This document shows, in pieces, positions 1 to 7,900 of a stretch of 64,000 bases of DNA. Source of the stretch: Spirulina subsalsa FACHB-351. Lineage in GTDB: Bacteria; Cyanobacteriota; Cyanobacteriia; Cyanobacteriales; Spirulinaceae. Position 1 is the first letter of the stretch, and each line of letters starts with the position of its first letter. Location of the stretch: assembly GCF_026130165.1 (NCBI RefSeq), contig NZ_JAIHOM010000003.1, forward strand, positions 24,347-88,346, read 5' to 3'. The notes beneath the pieces were generated by a model. It saw nothing but the letters and a program-made list of their open reading frames with translations, was not told where the DNA came from and made no database searches. A program made the position numbers and the translations under genes.

Positions 1-180
1 GCAACCGAAAAAGACGTGCAATCCCATCTCGATATGGTTGCCATCGGCATCTACCCAACTGCCTACTTTCCCCCCCACAAAGGGGCGAGACTCAAAAATT
101 TCGACCTCACAGCCTGCATCCACGAGATCCACTGCCGTCGCCATGCCTGCTAGTCCTGCACCAACAATTGCAACCCGCAT
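1..180 (-). CDS. crtQ: Zeta-carotene desaturase, N-terminal 60 residues (gene runs off the left edge)
   Basis: The reverse strand from the ATG at 178-180 reads an N-terminal Rossmann FAD-binding motif ([11 protein letters not shown], GxGxxG type), then an E at the end of the second strand (EIFESRP) and the block [12 protein letters not shown], all without a stop to the window edge. This N-terminus matches cyanobacterial/plant zeta-carotene desaturase (CrtQ/ZDS) better than phytoene desaturase CrtP, which has a different sequence after the FAD motif. The enzyme converts zeta-carotene to lycopene using membrane quinone as electron acceptor (family knowledge). crtH, which acts in the same pathway, lies 4.7 kb away but is not in the same operon. 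Only the 5' part is visible. Confidence 0.88.
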   Translation of the reverse strand, partial: MRVAIVGAGLAGMATAVDLVDAGCEVEIFESRPFVGGKVGSWVDADGNHIEMGLHVFFGC

Positions 181-273
181 TCCTCTTTCCTTTTACGTTT
201 CGTTACATTAACTAATGTACTCTAGATTGATCGCCTTTGTGCTAATACTGTTCTCTATTACCTATTACCTGAC

Positions 274-307
274 CTTGACAAGAGGAGAAAAGGCTTAACT
301 TGTCAAG
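274..307 (+). repeat. 34-nt stem-loop repeat, copy A
   Basis: 9-nt arms CTTGACAAG / CTTGTCAAG are perfectly complementary around a 16-nt loop ending in GGCTTAA. Related copies lie at 1369-1402, 12449-12482 (reverse) and 12756-12789. It sits in the gap upstream of the DNA methyltransferase gene. Confidence 0.8.
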
Positions 308-332
308 CTTGCCTACTACCTATTCCCTGTTC

Positions 333-370
333 CCTTTGTGGATTATAAAACTCAAATGGAAACGCTATAT
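333..370 (+). repeat. Partial copy of the 39.5-kb inverted-end element
   Basis: The stretch TTGTGGATTATAAAACTCAA followed by ATGGAAACGCTATA matches the reverse complement of about 39546-39582 with only two or three differences. It holds one end of that element (TGGAAAYGCTATA); the opposite end is not visible here. Confidence 0.7.
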
Positions 371-423
371 GGGTTCAATCGCTGAATAAATGACAACTTA
401 CTGGTTTCCTATTCTAATCTGCT

Positions 424-1449
424 ATGACCTCACTCGTTCCCTTGACTTTTATTGACCTTTTCGCAGGAATTGGCGGGATGCGTCTAGGGTTTGAGTATCA
501 TAGCGCCCAATGTGTTTTTTCCTCGGAATGGGATGCTTTTGCTCAACAAACTTATCAAGCGAACTTCGGCGAAATTCCTCAAGGGGATATCACCCAAATC
601 AGACCGGAAGATATCCCGAATCATGATATTTTGTTGGCGGGTTTCCCTTGTCAAGCTTTTAGTATTTGTGGGGATCAGAAGGGTTTTTTTGATACGCGAG
701 GGACGTTGTTTTTTAACATTGAAGAAATCTTAAAGGTCAAGCAACCTGCTGCCTTTTTGTTAGAAAACGTCAAAAATTTAAAGTCTCATGATCAGGGTAG
801 AACGTTTAAAACGATTCTCGATCATTTAAAAAATTTGGGCTATTTTATCCATCATAGGGTTTTAAATTCTCTAGATTTTGGTGTTCCCCAAAAGCGAGAA
901 CGGACTTTTATTGTGGGGTTTAAAGAAAATTTGCGATTTTCTTTTCCCAAACCTCTAGGTATTCGTCCCCAACTTCAGGATATTTTAGAACCAGAGAGCC
1001 AAGTTGATCCTCAATATTTTTTGTCGGAAGAGATTAAACAAAAACGACTGGCAAAGGTTAAACCCAATTACCCGATTCCTTCCATTTGGCATGAAAACAA
1101 AAGCGGTAATATTTCGGCGTTAGAATACTCTTGTGCTTTACGTGCGGGGGCTTCTTATAATTATTTGGTGGTCAATGGGGTGAGAAGACCTACAGCGCGG
1201 GAATTGCTGAGATTACAGGGCTTTCCTGATAGTTTTAAGGTTGTTGTTCCCTATTCCCAACTTAGAAAGCAAGTCGGAAATAGTGTGACTATTCCGGTTA
1301 TTCAGTCCATTGCCAGTGAAATGGTTAAAAGTCTGAAGAGTCAACCCAAAGTTGCCACATTTATGGGACTTGACAAAATGCACACAAGCTTAACTTGTCA
1401 AGGTTGCTATCCTATATTCGACCATAACGGGCGATCGCATCATCACTAG
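424..1449 (+). CDS. DNA (cytosine-5-)-methyltransferase, orphan
   Basis: Type II-style C5-cytosine methyltransferase that transfers a methyl group from S-adenosylmethionine to cytosine in duplex DNA. Conserved motifs run in order: I (FIDLFAGIGGMRLGFE, near residue 9), IV (GFPCQAFS with the catalytic Cys, near 76), VI (ENVKNL), VIII (FGVPQKRERTFIVGF) and IX-X (RELLRLQGFP ... VGNSVTIPV). At 341 aa it has a short target-recognition region, and the usual Pro after PCQ is Ala. No restriction endonuclease gene is adjacent, so it looks like a solitary methyltransferase; the target site cannot be read from sequence. The normal domain ends near residue 300. The last ~25 residues are translated from the 34-nt stem-loop at 1369-1402 and overlap the convergent dipeptidase gene by 38 bp. 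Confidence 0.93.
   Translation: MTSLVPLTFIDLFAGIGGMRLGFEYHSAQCVFSSEWDAFAQQTYQANFGEIPQGDITQIRPEDIPNHDILLAGFPCQAFSICGDQKGFFDTRGTLFFNIEEILKVKQPAAFLLENVKNLKSHDQGRTFKTILDHLKNLGYFIHHRVLNSLDFGVPQKRERTFIVGFKENLRFSFPKPLGIRPQLQDILEPESQVDPQYFLSEEIKQKRLAKVKPNYPIPSIWHENKSGNISALEYSCALRAGASYNYLVVNGVRRPTARELLRLQGFPDSFKVVVPYSQLRKQVGNSVTIPVIQSIASEMVKSLKSQPKVATFMGLDKMHTSLTCQGCYPIFDHNGRSHHH
1369..1402 (+). repeat. 34-nt stem-loop repeat, copy B (inside the methyltransferase 3' end)
   Basis: Arms CTTGACAAA / CTTGTCAAG (one mismatch) flank a 16-nt loop ending AAGCTTAA. It belongs to the same family as 274-307, and its loop matches the reverse copy at 12449-12482 (GCACACAAGCTTAA) almost exactly. Confidence 0.8.
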
Positions 1450-2122
1450 AATTCTCCTGTTGCCCTAACCATGCCCACAGTTGATCCCCGAGGGAAAAGT
1501 GCCACCATTCCCGAGGATGACGACGAAATCCAGCCTGAGTCATGATTCGATGGAGGAGTTGGCGATGTTGGTGATAGGTTTGTTCGGGGGGCGTTTGGGC
1601 GGTGGCGTAATAGTCGGGGTGCGATCGCGCTGATAACTCATCAATCTCGGAACCCATATCTACCACGTTCCCCTGTGCGTCTACTAACGTAATATCTAAG
1701 GCGGCCCCGGTGCTGTGGGGGGGCGGTGTGGCGGGATCGGAACTCGGCAGCGCCCAGAGTTCATAAACCACTTGCCAAAGGTCTTGTTTTTCGGCTTCGG
1801 ATAGGTTGGCTTCGTTCAATCCTCGTTGTTGCAGGAGAGTCTGAAAACTATAGTCCACCATGAATTGCTGGACGCTAATGGGTCGAAAGGCATCAAAAAT
1901 TAGGATTTTCCAGTGGGGATGTTCTTCTTGTAGGGCTTGCTGGGCTTGCTGGAGGGCTTGAATCACCCCTTGGCGCAGAAAATAAGGCGATCGCCCTTGA
2001 TAATCTGCCCCCAAGGCCGCGTAGGGGTGGGTGGGGGGGATAACAAACACCTCGCGGGGAATGGGGGCTAAAGGTTCGTGACATTCCACAATGGGAATCT
2101 GTTGATAGGGTTTCAAGTTCAC
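1412..2122 (-). CDS. ddpX: D-alanyl-D-alanine dipeptidase (VanX/DdpX, peptidase M15D)
   Basis: 236-aa zinc dipeptidase expected to split D-Ala-D-Ala in peptidoglycan precursor turnover. It shows the family signatures FDAFRP, the zinc-binding block [11 protein letters not shown] (His and Asp ligands), and EWWHFSLGD near the C-terminus with catalytic Glu and the third zinc ligand His. The start is a GTG at 2120-2122 that overlaps the yidD stop codon by 4 bp (GTGA), so the two genes are probably translationally coupled. The 3' end overlaps the convergent methyltransferase reading frame by 38 bp. No signal peptide is seen, so a cytoplasmic location is likely. Whether the true role is recycling or D-Ala-D-Ala catabolism is not visible. 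Confidence 0.9.
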   Translation of the reverse strand: MNLKPYQQIPIVECHEPLAPIPREVFVIPPTHPYAALGADYQGRSPYFLRQGVIQALQQAQQALQEEHPHWKILIFDAFRPISVQQFMVDYSFQTLLQQRGLNEANLSEAEKQDLWQVVYELWALPSSDPATPPPHSTGAALDITLVDAQGNVVDMGSEIDELSARSHPDYYATAQTPPEQTYHQHRQLLHRIMTQAGFRRHPREWWHFSLGDQLWAWLGQQENSSDDAIARYGRI

Positions 2123-2343
2123 TCTTCGGGTTTGGGGGGTACGGGATCATAGCCTCCGGGGTGGAAGGGATGACAGCGCGCAATACGGCACAGGGTCAAC
2201 CATCCGCCCTTGATCGCTCCGAAACGGGCGATCGCCTCCATCCCATATTGAGAACAAGTCGGCTGGAAACGACACATGGGGGGAAAGAGAGGGGAAATTA
2301 AGGCGCGGTAGGCTCGGATTAGCCCAATTAATAACATTTTCAT
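2119..2343 (-). CDS. yidD: Membrane protein insertion efficiency factor YidD (UPF0161)
   Basis: Complete 74-aa protein with the hallmark pattern [28 protein letters not shown], and a C-terminal [13 protein letters not shown]. In the family it assists YidC-dependent insertion of inner-membrane proteins. It starts at the ATG 2341-2343 and its stop overlaps the GTG start of the dipeptidase gene, giving a two-gene operon. In many bacteria yidD sits beside rnpA/yidC; here it does not. Confidence 0.93.
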   Translation of the reverse strand: MKMLLIGLIRAYRALISPLFPPMCRFQPTCSQYGMEAIARFGAIKGGWLTLCRIARCHPFHPGGYDPVPPKPEE

Positions 2344-2464
2344 GATCTTCTTCCGAGAAACCCCATCCTACAAGTGGAGTGGGGTTGTTGACGGTGGGTT
2401 ATTGTTGCAGAAGTCCTGCTTCTTGCAGTTTTCTTAACACGGGATTAGGATCAAATATGCCCAT

Positions 2465-2497
2465 AAAAAACAGGAGATAGTGCTATTCTATCTCCTT
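2465..2497 (-). terminator. Rho-independent terminator of tRNA-Arg
   Basis: On the reverse strand an 8-bp perfect stem GGAGATAG / CTATCTCC with a 7-nt loop is followed two bases later by a run of T. It lies 13 bases past the tRNA 3' end. Confidence 0.75.
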
Positions 2498-2509
2498 GTT
2501 CTTGTTCTA

Positions 2510-2583
2510 CGGGCTAGGAGGGATTCGAACCCCCGACACCGTGGTCCGTAGCCACGTGCTCTAGTCCACTGAGCTACAAGCCC
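2510..2583 (-). tRNA. tRNA-Arg (anticodon ACG)
   Basis: The 74-nt reverse-strand sequence folds as a tRNA. The acceptor arm is GGGCTTG / CTAGCCC (one U-U mismatch) with discriminator G. The D arm contains AGCTCAGTGGAC..AGAGC. The anticodon stem is CGTGG/CCACG with loop CTACGGA, giving anticodon ACG, and the T arm is GGGGGTTCGAATCCCTC. CCA is not encoded. A Rho-independent terminator follows directly. Confidence 0.96.
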
Positions 2584-2638
2584 TTTTCTTTAGCGCTGCT
2601 GTATGCAACGATTAATAAATATAACACAGGAATCTAGA

Positions 2639-3133
2639 ATGGCGCAAGAGTTTTTAGAAAAAAAAGGGTTAACTCATTTAAACAATCGCGGGGAAGCCCA
2701 AATGGTGGACGTTTCGGGGAAACCCATCACCCAACGGCGAGCCATTGCTCAAGGACAAATCCGCATGGCTCTAAGTACCCTAGAAGCGATTGAACAAGGC
2801 AATGCGCCGAAAGGGGATGTGATCACCACGGCGAAACTGGCGGGGATTATGGCCGCGAAACAGACAGCCCAGCTAATCCCGTTGTGTCATCCCCTGCCCT
2901 TGCACAAGATTCAAGTTGAGATTGAGTGCGATCGCCATCTCCCCGGTTATCAAATCCGCGCCACCGTCGGCACTAAGGCCGAAACGGGAGTAGAAATGGA
3001 AGCCCTAACCGCCGTTTCCCTCGCCGCACTGACGCTGTACGACATGGCAAAGGCTTTAGATAAAACCATGACCATTGAAGGGATTCAGGTGATCGAGAAA
3101 ACCGGAGGCCAATCCCAAACTAGCGACAAGTGA
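2639..3133 (+). CDS. moaC: Cyclic pyranopterin monophosphate synthase MoaC
   Basis: Molybdenum cofactor biosynthesis: with MoaA it converts GTP to cyclic pyranopterin monophosphate. Recognised by [19 protein letters not shown] at the N-terminus, the invariant [11 protein letters not shown] block, and [14 protein letters not shown] followed by [11 protein letters not shown] chose the ATG at 2639 (164 aa) because AGGA lies about 8 nt upstream and family members begin close to LTHLN. An in-frame ATG at 2603 would add 12 residues but starts only 20 bp from the tRNA. The 3' end overlaps the convergent small secreted protein by 14 bp. moaE is 8 kb away, so the moa genes are scattered. Confidence 0.94.
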   Translation: MAQEFLEKKGLTHLNNRGEAQMVDVSGKPITQRRAIAQGQIRMALSTLEAIEQGNAPKGDVITTAKLAGIMAAKQTAQLIPLCHPLPLHKIQVEIECDRHLPGYQIRATVGTKAETGVEMEALTAVSLAALTLYDMAKALDKTMTIEGIQVIEKTGGQSQTSDK

Positions 3134-3440
3134 TTGTTCGGTTGCCTGTATACTGACAAGTGGTGGTACTGCTCCCACGTCCCCCGGTGGTAGTGGTGGT
3201 GCGGGTGGTGCTGCTTCCCCCGCTGGTGGTGGTAGTGGTAGTTCGGGTGCGGGTGGTGCTACCTCCCCCTGTATTCGTGACGGTTCTGGTTCTCGTGCGG
3301 GTGGTTTGTGCCATTAACCCCGTATTTTCCGAGGATTCCCCTACCCTACTGGAGAGATGGGATAGAGCGGCTGAGGAGGGAAGTTGAGAACCCAGTAAGA
3401 CGATAGCCGCTAGAGACAAGACAAGGCTGTTTTTATTCAT
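3120..3440 (-). CDS. Small secreted Thr/Arg-repeat protein, unknown
   Basis: 106 aa. An N-terminal signal peptide is clear (KN, then [14 protein letters not shown], with a likely cleavage site after SSA). The middle is low complexity: runs of [22 protein letters not shown] and [14 protein letters not shown]. It ends with a Cys pair ([11 protein letters not shown]). I do not recognise a family. The opposite frame (3160-3387) is open only because the repeats are of simple composition; it lacks protein-like character, whereas the signal peptide supports this strand. The 3' end overlaps moaC by 14 bp. Confidence 0.6.
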   Translation of the reverse strand: MNKNSLVLSLAAIVLLGSQLPSSAALSHLSSRVGESSENTGLMAQTTRTRTRTVTNTGGGSTTRTRTTTTTTSGGSSTTRTTTTTGGRGSSTTTCQYTGNRTITCR

Positions 3441-3825
3441 TTTAGCGTTGTGAACGTTGAATAAGGATGAGGTAATCTGAGAAAGTCTTCGGGGAAAATT
3501 CGGGGAAATACCGGATTTTGGTCAGGTGCATGAGCTTGTTCTTTTCACGGATTGGGAGACTTTCCCCTGCACGCAAGATAGGGCTACAAATCGAGTGGGG
3601 TCAGTTACGGATAATTCTGCTCTAGGGAATAATAATTCCCTATTCCCTTGTTGCATTCAAAGAGTGGGGAGGTCAACTATTGGGAACAATCCTGATTGAC
3701 CTACGTCTAGAAGACAGAAATAAGGTCTGCTCTACCATCACCTATTGCACCCATTGCAATTAACAGGATTTCAACTCTCATCCTTCTTGTACACCTAAAT
3801 ATAGTCCTCAATACCATCAGATATC
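3441..3825. other. 385-bp intergenic region
   Basis: Contains the divergent upstream regions of the small secreted protein and the COP23 protein. Short imperfect direct repeats (TTCGGGGAAA-type, near 3489-3510) and an inverted repeat at AGGGAATAATAATTCCCT (about 3623-3640) are visible. No gene or recognisable RNA was found. Confidence 0.5.
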
Positions 3826-4632
3826 ATGGAATATCGAACCAGCTACTCAACTCTCTCTTTGCCTCTGGTTGGTCTTGCGCTGCTGCTGAGTGGTGGAAGC
3901 GCCCAAGCTACAGAACACACCCCACTCCTGCTAAGTCAAGCCACCCCGGAAGCCGAAGATGTCATTATACAAACGGAAGATGACCCCCGTTTTACCTGCC
4001 AATCTAACAACGGGTCTTATACCGTTATGTATACCCCCAAAGAACAACCAGAATATGCTTATCCTTGGGCATCTCCCCAAGACTTAGGGGGGGGCTGGAC
4101 GGCCGATAAACGCTGTAATACAATCAGCCAACGTTTAGAACAATATCGTCCCGATGGTTTGTTAGAACTACGAACCGGGGTAGAAAATAACTATAATGTT
4201 ATTTGCGTAACCACTCAAACAGATCCCAGTTGTCGTATTGTCTTAACGGTGCCTCCCGGACAAGATCCCATCGCTACAAGGGACCAGGTGTTCCAAAATC
4301 TAACACTGGCAGATAGTGGCCAGGCGACTCAAGGGGTAAACACTTTTATTAACGGCGGTAATATGGGGGGTATTATCGGCGAACTGGGCAATATGTTAGG
4401 GATTGATCCCTCTAGCTTAGGGGGCATTTTGGGCGGCAGTGGAGCCACAGGTGGGGGAGCGCCTCTTTCTTCGCCCGGTGGGATTAATTTACGCCCCTTC
4501 CTCGCTCCGTCTGATGGAGGCACCGGAACCCACTTACGGCAAAGTAGCCCGATTCGGAATACTCCTCGCCCCGTCCGTAATCCCGGGAATCCGGGGTCTG
4601 GTCGGACTTTAAACCCGGATAATTTCCGTTAA
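3826..4632 (+). CDS. COP23-domain secreted protein
   Basis: 268-aa exported protein: a signal peptide (YSTLSLPLVGLALLLSGGSAQA) followed by a COP23 (circadian oscillating polypeptide) domain at about residues 55-165. That domain shows paired Cys positions (FTCQSNNGSYTVMY, DKRCNTISQRL, VICVTTQ, PSCRIVL). The C-terminal 90 residues are Gly/Ser/Pro-rich (LGGILGGSGATGGG) and end in a basic, Arg/Asn/Pro-rich tail. COP23 proteins are known in cyanobacteria, some with circadian abundance; molecular function is unknown. A strong hairpin follows the stop codon. Confidence 0.85.
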   Translation: MEYRTSYSTLSLPLVGLALLLSGGSAQATEHTPLLLSQATPEAEDVIIQTEDDPRFTCQSNNGSYTVMYTPKEQPEYAYPWASPQDLGGGWTADKRCNTISQRLEQYRPDGLLELRTGVENNYNVICVTTQTDPSCRIVLTVPPGQDPIATRDQVFQNLTLADSGQATQGVNTFINGGNMGGIIGELGNMLGIDPSSLGGILGGSGATGGGAPLSSPGGINLRPFLAPSDGGTGTHLRQSSPIRNTPRPVRNPGNPGSGRTLNPDNFR

Positions 4633-4646
4633 GGTTGTAGGAAGAG

Positions 4647-4682
4647 GAAACCCGGCGCTAGTTATTCCGAGCGCCGGGTTTC
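4647..4682 (+). terminator. Hairpin downstream of the COP23 gene
   Basis: Perfect 13-bp inverted repeat GAAACCCGGCGCT / AGCGCCGGGTTTC with a 10-nt loop, 15 nt after the stop codon. The following T run is weak, so it may act as a bidirectional terminator or a 3'-end stabiliser. Confidence 0.65.
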
Positions 4683-4839
4683 TCGTTGTTAGGGCATAGT
4701 GCAAAATGGGCTAATCGAGTGGTTGATGGTCTATGGTGCCTCTGAGAACTTTTTGCTCGTAAGACAGAGGATAGAGTCAACAAAACCGCCTAAAATAAGG
4801 GTTGCTCTCCTAGTTGTGCAACTTGATTGTTGAAGACCA

Positions 4840-6375
4840 ATGACGAAAATAGCCCCGACTCCTTCCCATCCTGCATCGACTCGCCCCGATTATGATGTAA
4901 TTGTCATTGGTTCAGGCATTGGTGGACTGGTGACGGCCACCCAACTGGCGGCGAAGGGGGCAAAGGTTTTGGTTTTAGAACGGTATTTGATTCCGGGGGG
5001 GAGTGCGGGGTATTTCGAGCGAGAGGGCTATTGTTTTGATGTGGGTGCCTCGATGATTTTTGGGTTTGGAACCGAAGGCACGACCAATTTACTCACTCGC
5101 GCTTTGGATGCAGTGGGGATGAAAATTGAGACGATTCCCGATAGTTGCCAGATTCATTATCACTTGCCCCAAGGTCTGGAACTCAAGGTGCATCGGGATT
5201 ATGAGCAGTTTTTAGGGGAATTAGGCGATCGCTTTCCCCAAGAACGTCAAGGCATCCGTCGCTTCTATGACGAGTGTTGGCAGGTGTTTAACTGCCTCAA
5301 TGTTATGGAATTACTCTCCCTCGAAGAATTGGGCTATTTATTCCGCGTCTTTTTTCAACACCCCCTCGCCTGTTTAGGTTTAGTGAAATATCTGCCCCAA
5401 AATGTAGGCGATATTGCCCGACGCTACATTAAAGACCCCGAATTACTCAAATTCATTGACATGGAATGTTACTGCTGGTCTGTAGTGCCGGCCGCCAAAA
5501 CTCCCATGATTAACGCTGGAATGGTCTTTTCTGACCGACATTATGGGGGAATTAATTACCCCAAAGGGGGAGTCGGACAAATTGCCCAGAAACTGGTGGA
5601 AGGTTTAGAAAAAGCCGGGGGACAAATTCAATATAAAGCCCGAGTGAGTCAGATTATTCTAGAAAATGGTCGGGCCGTAGGGGTGCAACTGGCAACCGGA
5701 GAACATTACTATGCCACACGGATTGTTTCTAATGCCACCCGTTGGGATACCTTCGAGAAACTCCTCCCCTCAGAACTCATGCCTCCCTCCGAAAAACGTT
5801 GGAAAGAGCGTTATCAAAAGTCCCCCAGTTTCCTCAGTTTACATTTAGGAGTCGATGCCTCCGTGTTAGCCGAAGGAACCGAATGCCATCATATCCTGTT
5901 AGAAGAGTGGGAGAAGATGGAAGAAGCCGAGGGAACTATTTTTGTCTCGATTCCCACCCTCCTTGACCCCAGTTTAGCCCCGGCTGGCCATCACATTATT
6001 CACAGTTTTACACCCAGTTGGATTAAGGATTGGCAAAACTTATCGACCAAGGAATATGAAGAGAAAAAAGAAGCCGCCGCCGACCGTATTATTGACCGTT
6101 TAGAGCAGATTTTCCCCCATTTAACCCAAGCCATTGATTATCAAGAAGTAGGAACAGCACGCACCCATCGCCGCTTTTTAGGGCGGGATGATGGTACCTA
6201 TGGCCCCATTCCGCGCCGCAAGTTGGCGGGATTGTTAGGGATGCCCTTCAATCGAACCGCTATTCCGGGCTTATATTGTGTGGGGGATAGTACGTTCCCC
6301 GGACAAGGTTTAAATGCGGTGGCTTTTTCGGGGTTTGCCTGCGCCCATCGGGTGGCCGTGGATTTGGGCTATTAG
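4840..6375 (+). CDS. crtH: Carotenoid (prolycopene) cis-trans isomerase CrtH/CrtISO
   Basis: 511-aa FAD-binding oxidoreductase that isomerises poly-cis lycopene to all-trans lycopene. The dinucleotide motif [15 protein letters not shown] is at about residue 22, followed by [20 protein letters not shown] and GASMIFGFG, features characteristic of CrtISO rather than bacterial CrtI. The C-terminal flavin motif is [22 protein letters not shown]. Length matches the family. It acts with CrtQ (left edge) and CrtP in the plant-type desaturation pathway. A 226-bp repeat element is inserted 19 bp behind the stop codon. Confidence 0.95.
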   Translation: MTKIAPTPSHPASTRPDYDVIVIGSGIGGLVTATQLAAKGAKVLVLERYLIPGGSAGYFEREGYCFDVGASMIFGFGTEGTTNLLTRALDAVGMKIETIPDSCQIHYHLPQGLELKVHRDYEQFLGELGDRFPQERQGIRRFYDECWQVFNCLNVMELLSLEELGYLFRVFFQHPLACLGLVKYLPQNVGDIARRYIKDPELLKFIDMECYCWSVVPAAKTPMINAGMVFSDRHYGGINYPKGGVGQIAQKLVEGLEKAGGQIQYKARVSQIILENGRAVGVQLATGEHYYATRIVSNATRWDTFEKLLPSELMPPSEKRWKERYQKSPSFLSLHLGVDASVLAEGTECHHILLEEWEKMEEAEGTIFVSIPTLLDPSLAPAGHHIIHSFTPSWIKDWQNLSTKEYEEKKEAAADRIIDRLEQIFPHLTQAIDYQEVGTARTHRRFLGRDDGTYGPIPRRKLAGLLGMPFNRTAIPGLYCVGDSTFPGQGLNAVAFSGFACAHRVAVDLGY

Positions 6376-6394
6376 GCTCCCGCAGACCCTACTT

Positions 6395-6620
6395 AGGGCT
6401 TGCTGACTTCGGGAGTCGGGAGTCGGGGAGCAGGGGAGCAGGGGAGTGGGGGGTCAGGAGTCGGGTGTAATGTCATTGACTAACTTTAGCCAGAAACCGG
6501 GTTGCGTTCATTGTCTAGTTTTCTCGATACACCCTAGCAAAAACCCGGTTTCTAATATCAATTATCAATTATCAATTCCCTATTCCCTAGCCCCACGAGT
6601 AGAGTTATTCAGCAAGCCCT
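6395..6620 (+). mobile_element. 226-bp MITE-like element, copy 1
   Basis: Terminal inverted repeats of 12 bp: AGGGCTTGCTGA at the left and TCAGCAAGCCCT at the right. ACTT flanks both sides (6391-6394 and 6621-6624), and the matching direct repeat can be read as 8 bp (CCCTACTT). Inside is a second inverted repeat, AGAAACCGGGTT / AACCCGGTTTCT. No reading frame of any size is coding. The same sequence in reverse occurs at 12521-12745. The right-hand ACTT overlaps the stop codon of the aspartyl-protease-like gene. Confidence 0.75.
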
Positions 6621-6622
6621 AC

Positions 6623-7696
6623 TTAACGAGAGGGATAGGGAATGAGCAGTAAACGCCCTCCCTGTAACTTCCCTGCCCTCTCCTCTCGGTCAAAACGCCA
6701 ATATTGTTGATACTCGTTCAAGAAGTTCTGCCCTAGAATGCCATCAACTTCTAAGAGTTTCAATACGGGAGAGGCCAGAATAATGGCATCTAAATCCTGT
6801 TGCTCGTGCTGCTCTAACTTCACCTGACGTAAGACCGTTGCTTGAGCGGGTTCTAAGCCACAAAATCCCTGAATTTGAATGGGAGAACGGTCTTCCTCTC
6901 CTAAGTTTAATAATTCTGCTAATCCTTGGGAAATAAACATCCGATCAGCCCCATTATCAATTAAAAAGGTAAAGGGGCCTTCGCCATTAATCTCCACCTG
7001 CACTAATAACACCCCCAAGCGTTCTACTAATGGCACCTCTGCCTCTAAATTTAGTTCAGGGTTACTACCGGGAGGGAGCAGGGTTAACATTCGTTGGCGG
7101 GGGTCTACTTCTAAATCATAATGACCTAGGACATCCATTCCTAACACTCCGTCGAGTCTCCCCGGAATGATGACATCGGTAAATTCTAGACCTTGGAGGC
7201 CTTCAATTCTCAGGGAATCCCGCGTTAAGGGGGGGAAGGTGTGCAAATTGGCGTTCATGGTTTCACACTCGTCTCCAGCTACGGCAGAGGTGAGGAGTTC
7301 TTGGGGTAAGGCTTTCCCTTGGAGTCCTAAATCCTTGACGGTGGGGGTGGATAACATGGAGGTAGAGGCTCCGATGTCAAATAAAAAGGTTGCGGTGCGA
7401 TCGCCTAGCGTCTCAGAATGAGAATCGCCAATGTGCAAATCCAAGACAAAAACCCGGGTTCCCGTCAGCGCCCTCAAGGGAATTGTCTCCTCTCCCGTGG
7501 TTTGGGGGTGGGGCAAATCTAAATCTTGCAGTTGCACAATAGCACGTAAACCTTCCGTCAGGGGGAGGGGAGCCGTAGACTGTAACGGATGGAGAATGAC
7601 CGGGGGGGCGATTTCTGCGAAGGTAGGCTGTTCTCGATAGGGGGTGAGGAACAGGGTTAAACAAGCTGTAGCGATATAGGAAAATCTGTGCATCAT
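6623..7696 (-). CDS. Secreted two-lobed retropepsin-like aspartyl protease family protein
   Basis: 357 aa with an N-terminal hydrophobic export signal. Two similar lobes are visible. Lobe 1 has the DxGA active-site motif at D107 (FDIGAS) and the partner motif DGVLGMDVLG at about 182. Lobe 2 has D247 (IDNGAD) and DGILGQNFLN at about 318. Retropepsin-like proteins normally carry one such lobe and act as homodimers; here two lobes lie in one chain, as in pepsin. The motif residues are D-I-G and D-N-G rather than D-T/S-G, so activity is uncertain. Substrate unknown; probably periplasmic. The stop codon touches the 226-bp repeat. Confidence 0.72.
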   Translation of the reverse strand: MMHRFSYIATACLTLFLTPYREQPTFAEIAPPVILHPLQSTAPLPLTEGLRAIVQLQDLDLPHPQTTGEETIPLRALTGTRVFVLDLHIGDSHSETLGDRTATFLFDIGASTSMLSTPTVKDLGLQGKALPQELLTSAVAGDECETMNANLHTFPPLTRDSLRIEGLQGLEFTDVIIPGRLDGVLGMDVLGHYDLEVDPRQRMLTLLPPGSNPELNLEAEVPLVERLGVLLVQVEINGEGPFTFLIDNGADRMFISQGLAELLNLGEEDRSPIQIQGFCGLEPAQATVLRQVKLEQHEQQDLDAIILASPVLKLLEVDGILGQNFLNEYQQYWRFDREERAGKLQGGRLLLIPYPSR

Positions 7697-7900
7697 TTTG
7701 GGTGAATTGCTCTGAATCTTGAACGGAGAAAACTTTTTCGATAAGCAGGAATCCGACGAGCTTTTACCCGTCTAGAGAATGCCCCTGATTTGAGGATCTG
7801 TCGTCCCGATATTAGCAAAAATCAGAGGGTATACTTAAGAAAAGAGTGGAGTAGTTGTCCGTTGCTGGTGCGCCGCACTCGATCTGTACCGATTTGTACC

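Noticed and set aside
3160..3387. Forward-strand 75-codon frame rich in Val and Leu
   Set aside because: It is the complement of the Thr/Arg repeat gene; the reverse strand has a signal peptide and this one only has simple composition.
7790..7900. Upstream TTG extension of the metalloprotease
   Set aside because: The ATG at 7901 gives a normal signal sequence, and the preceding 37 codons have no protein character.
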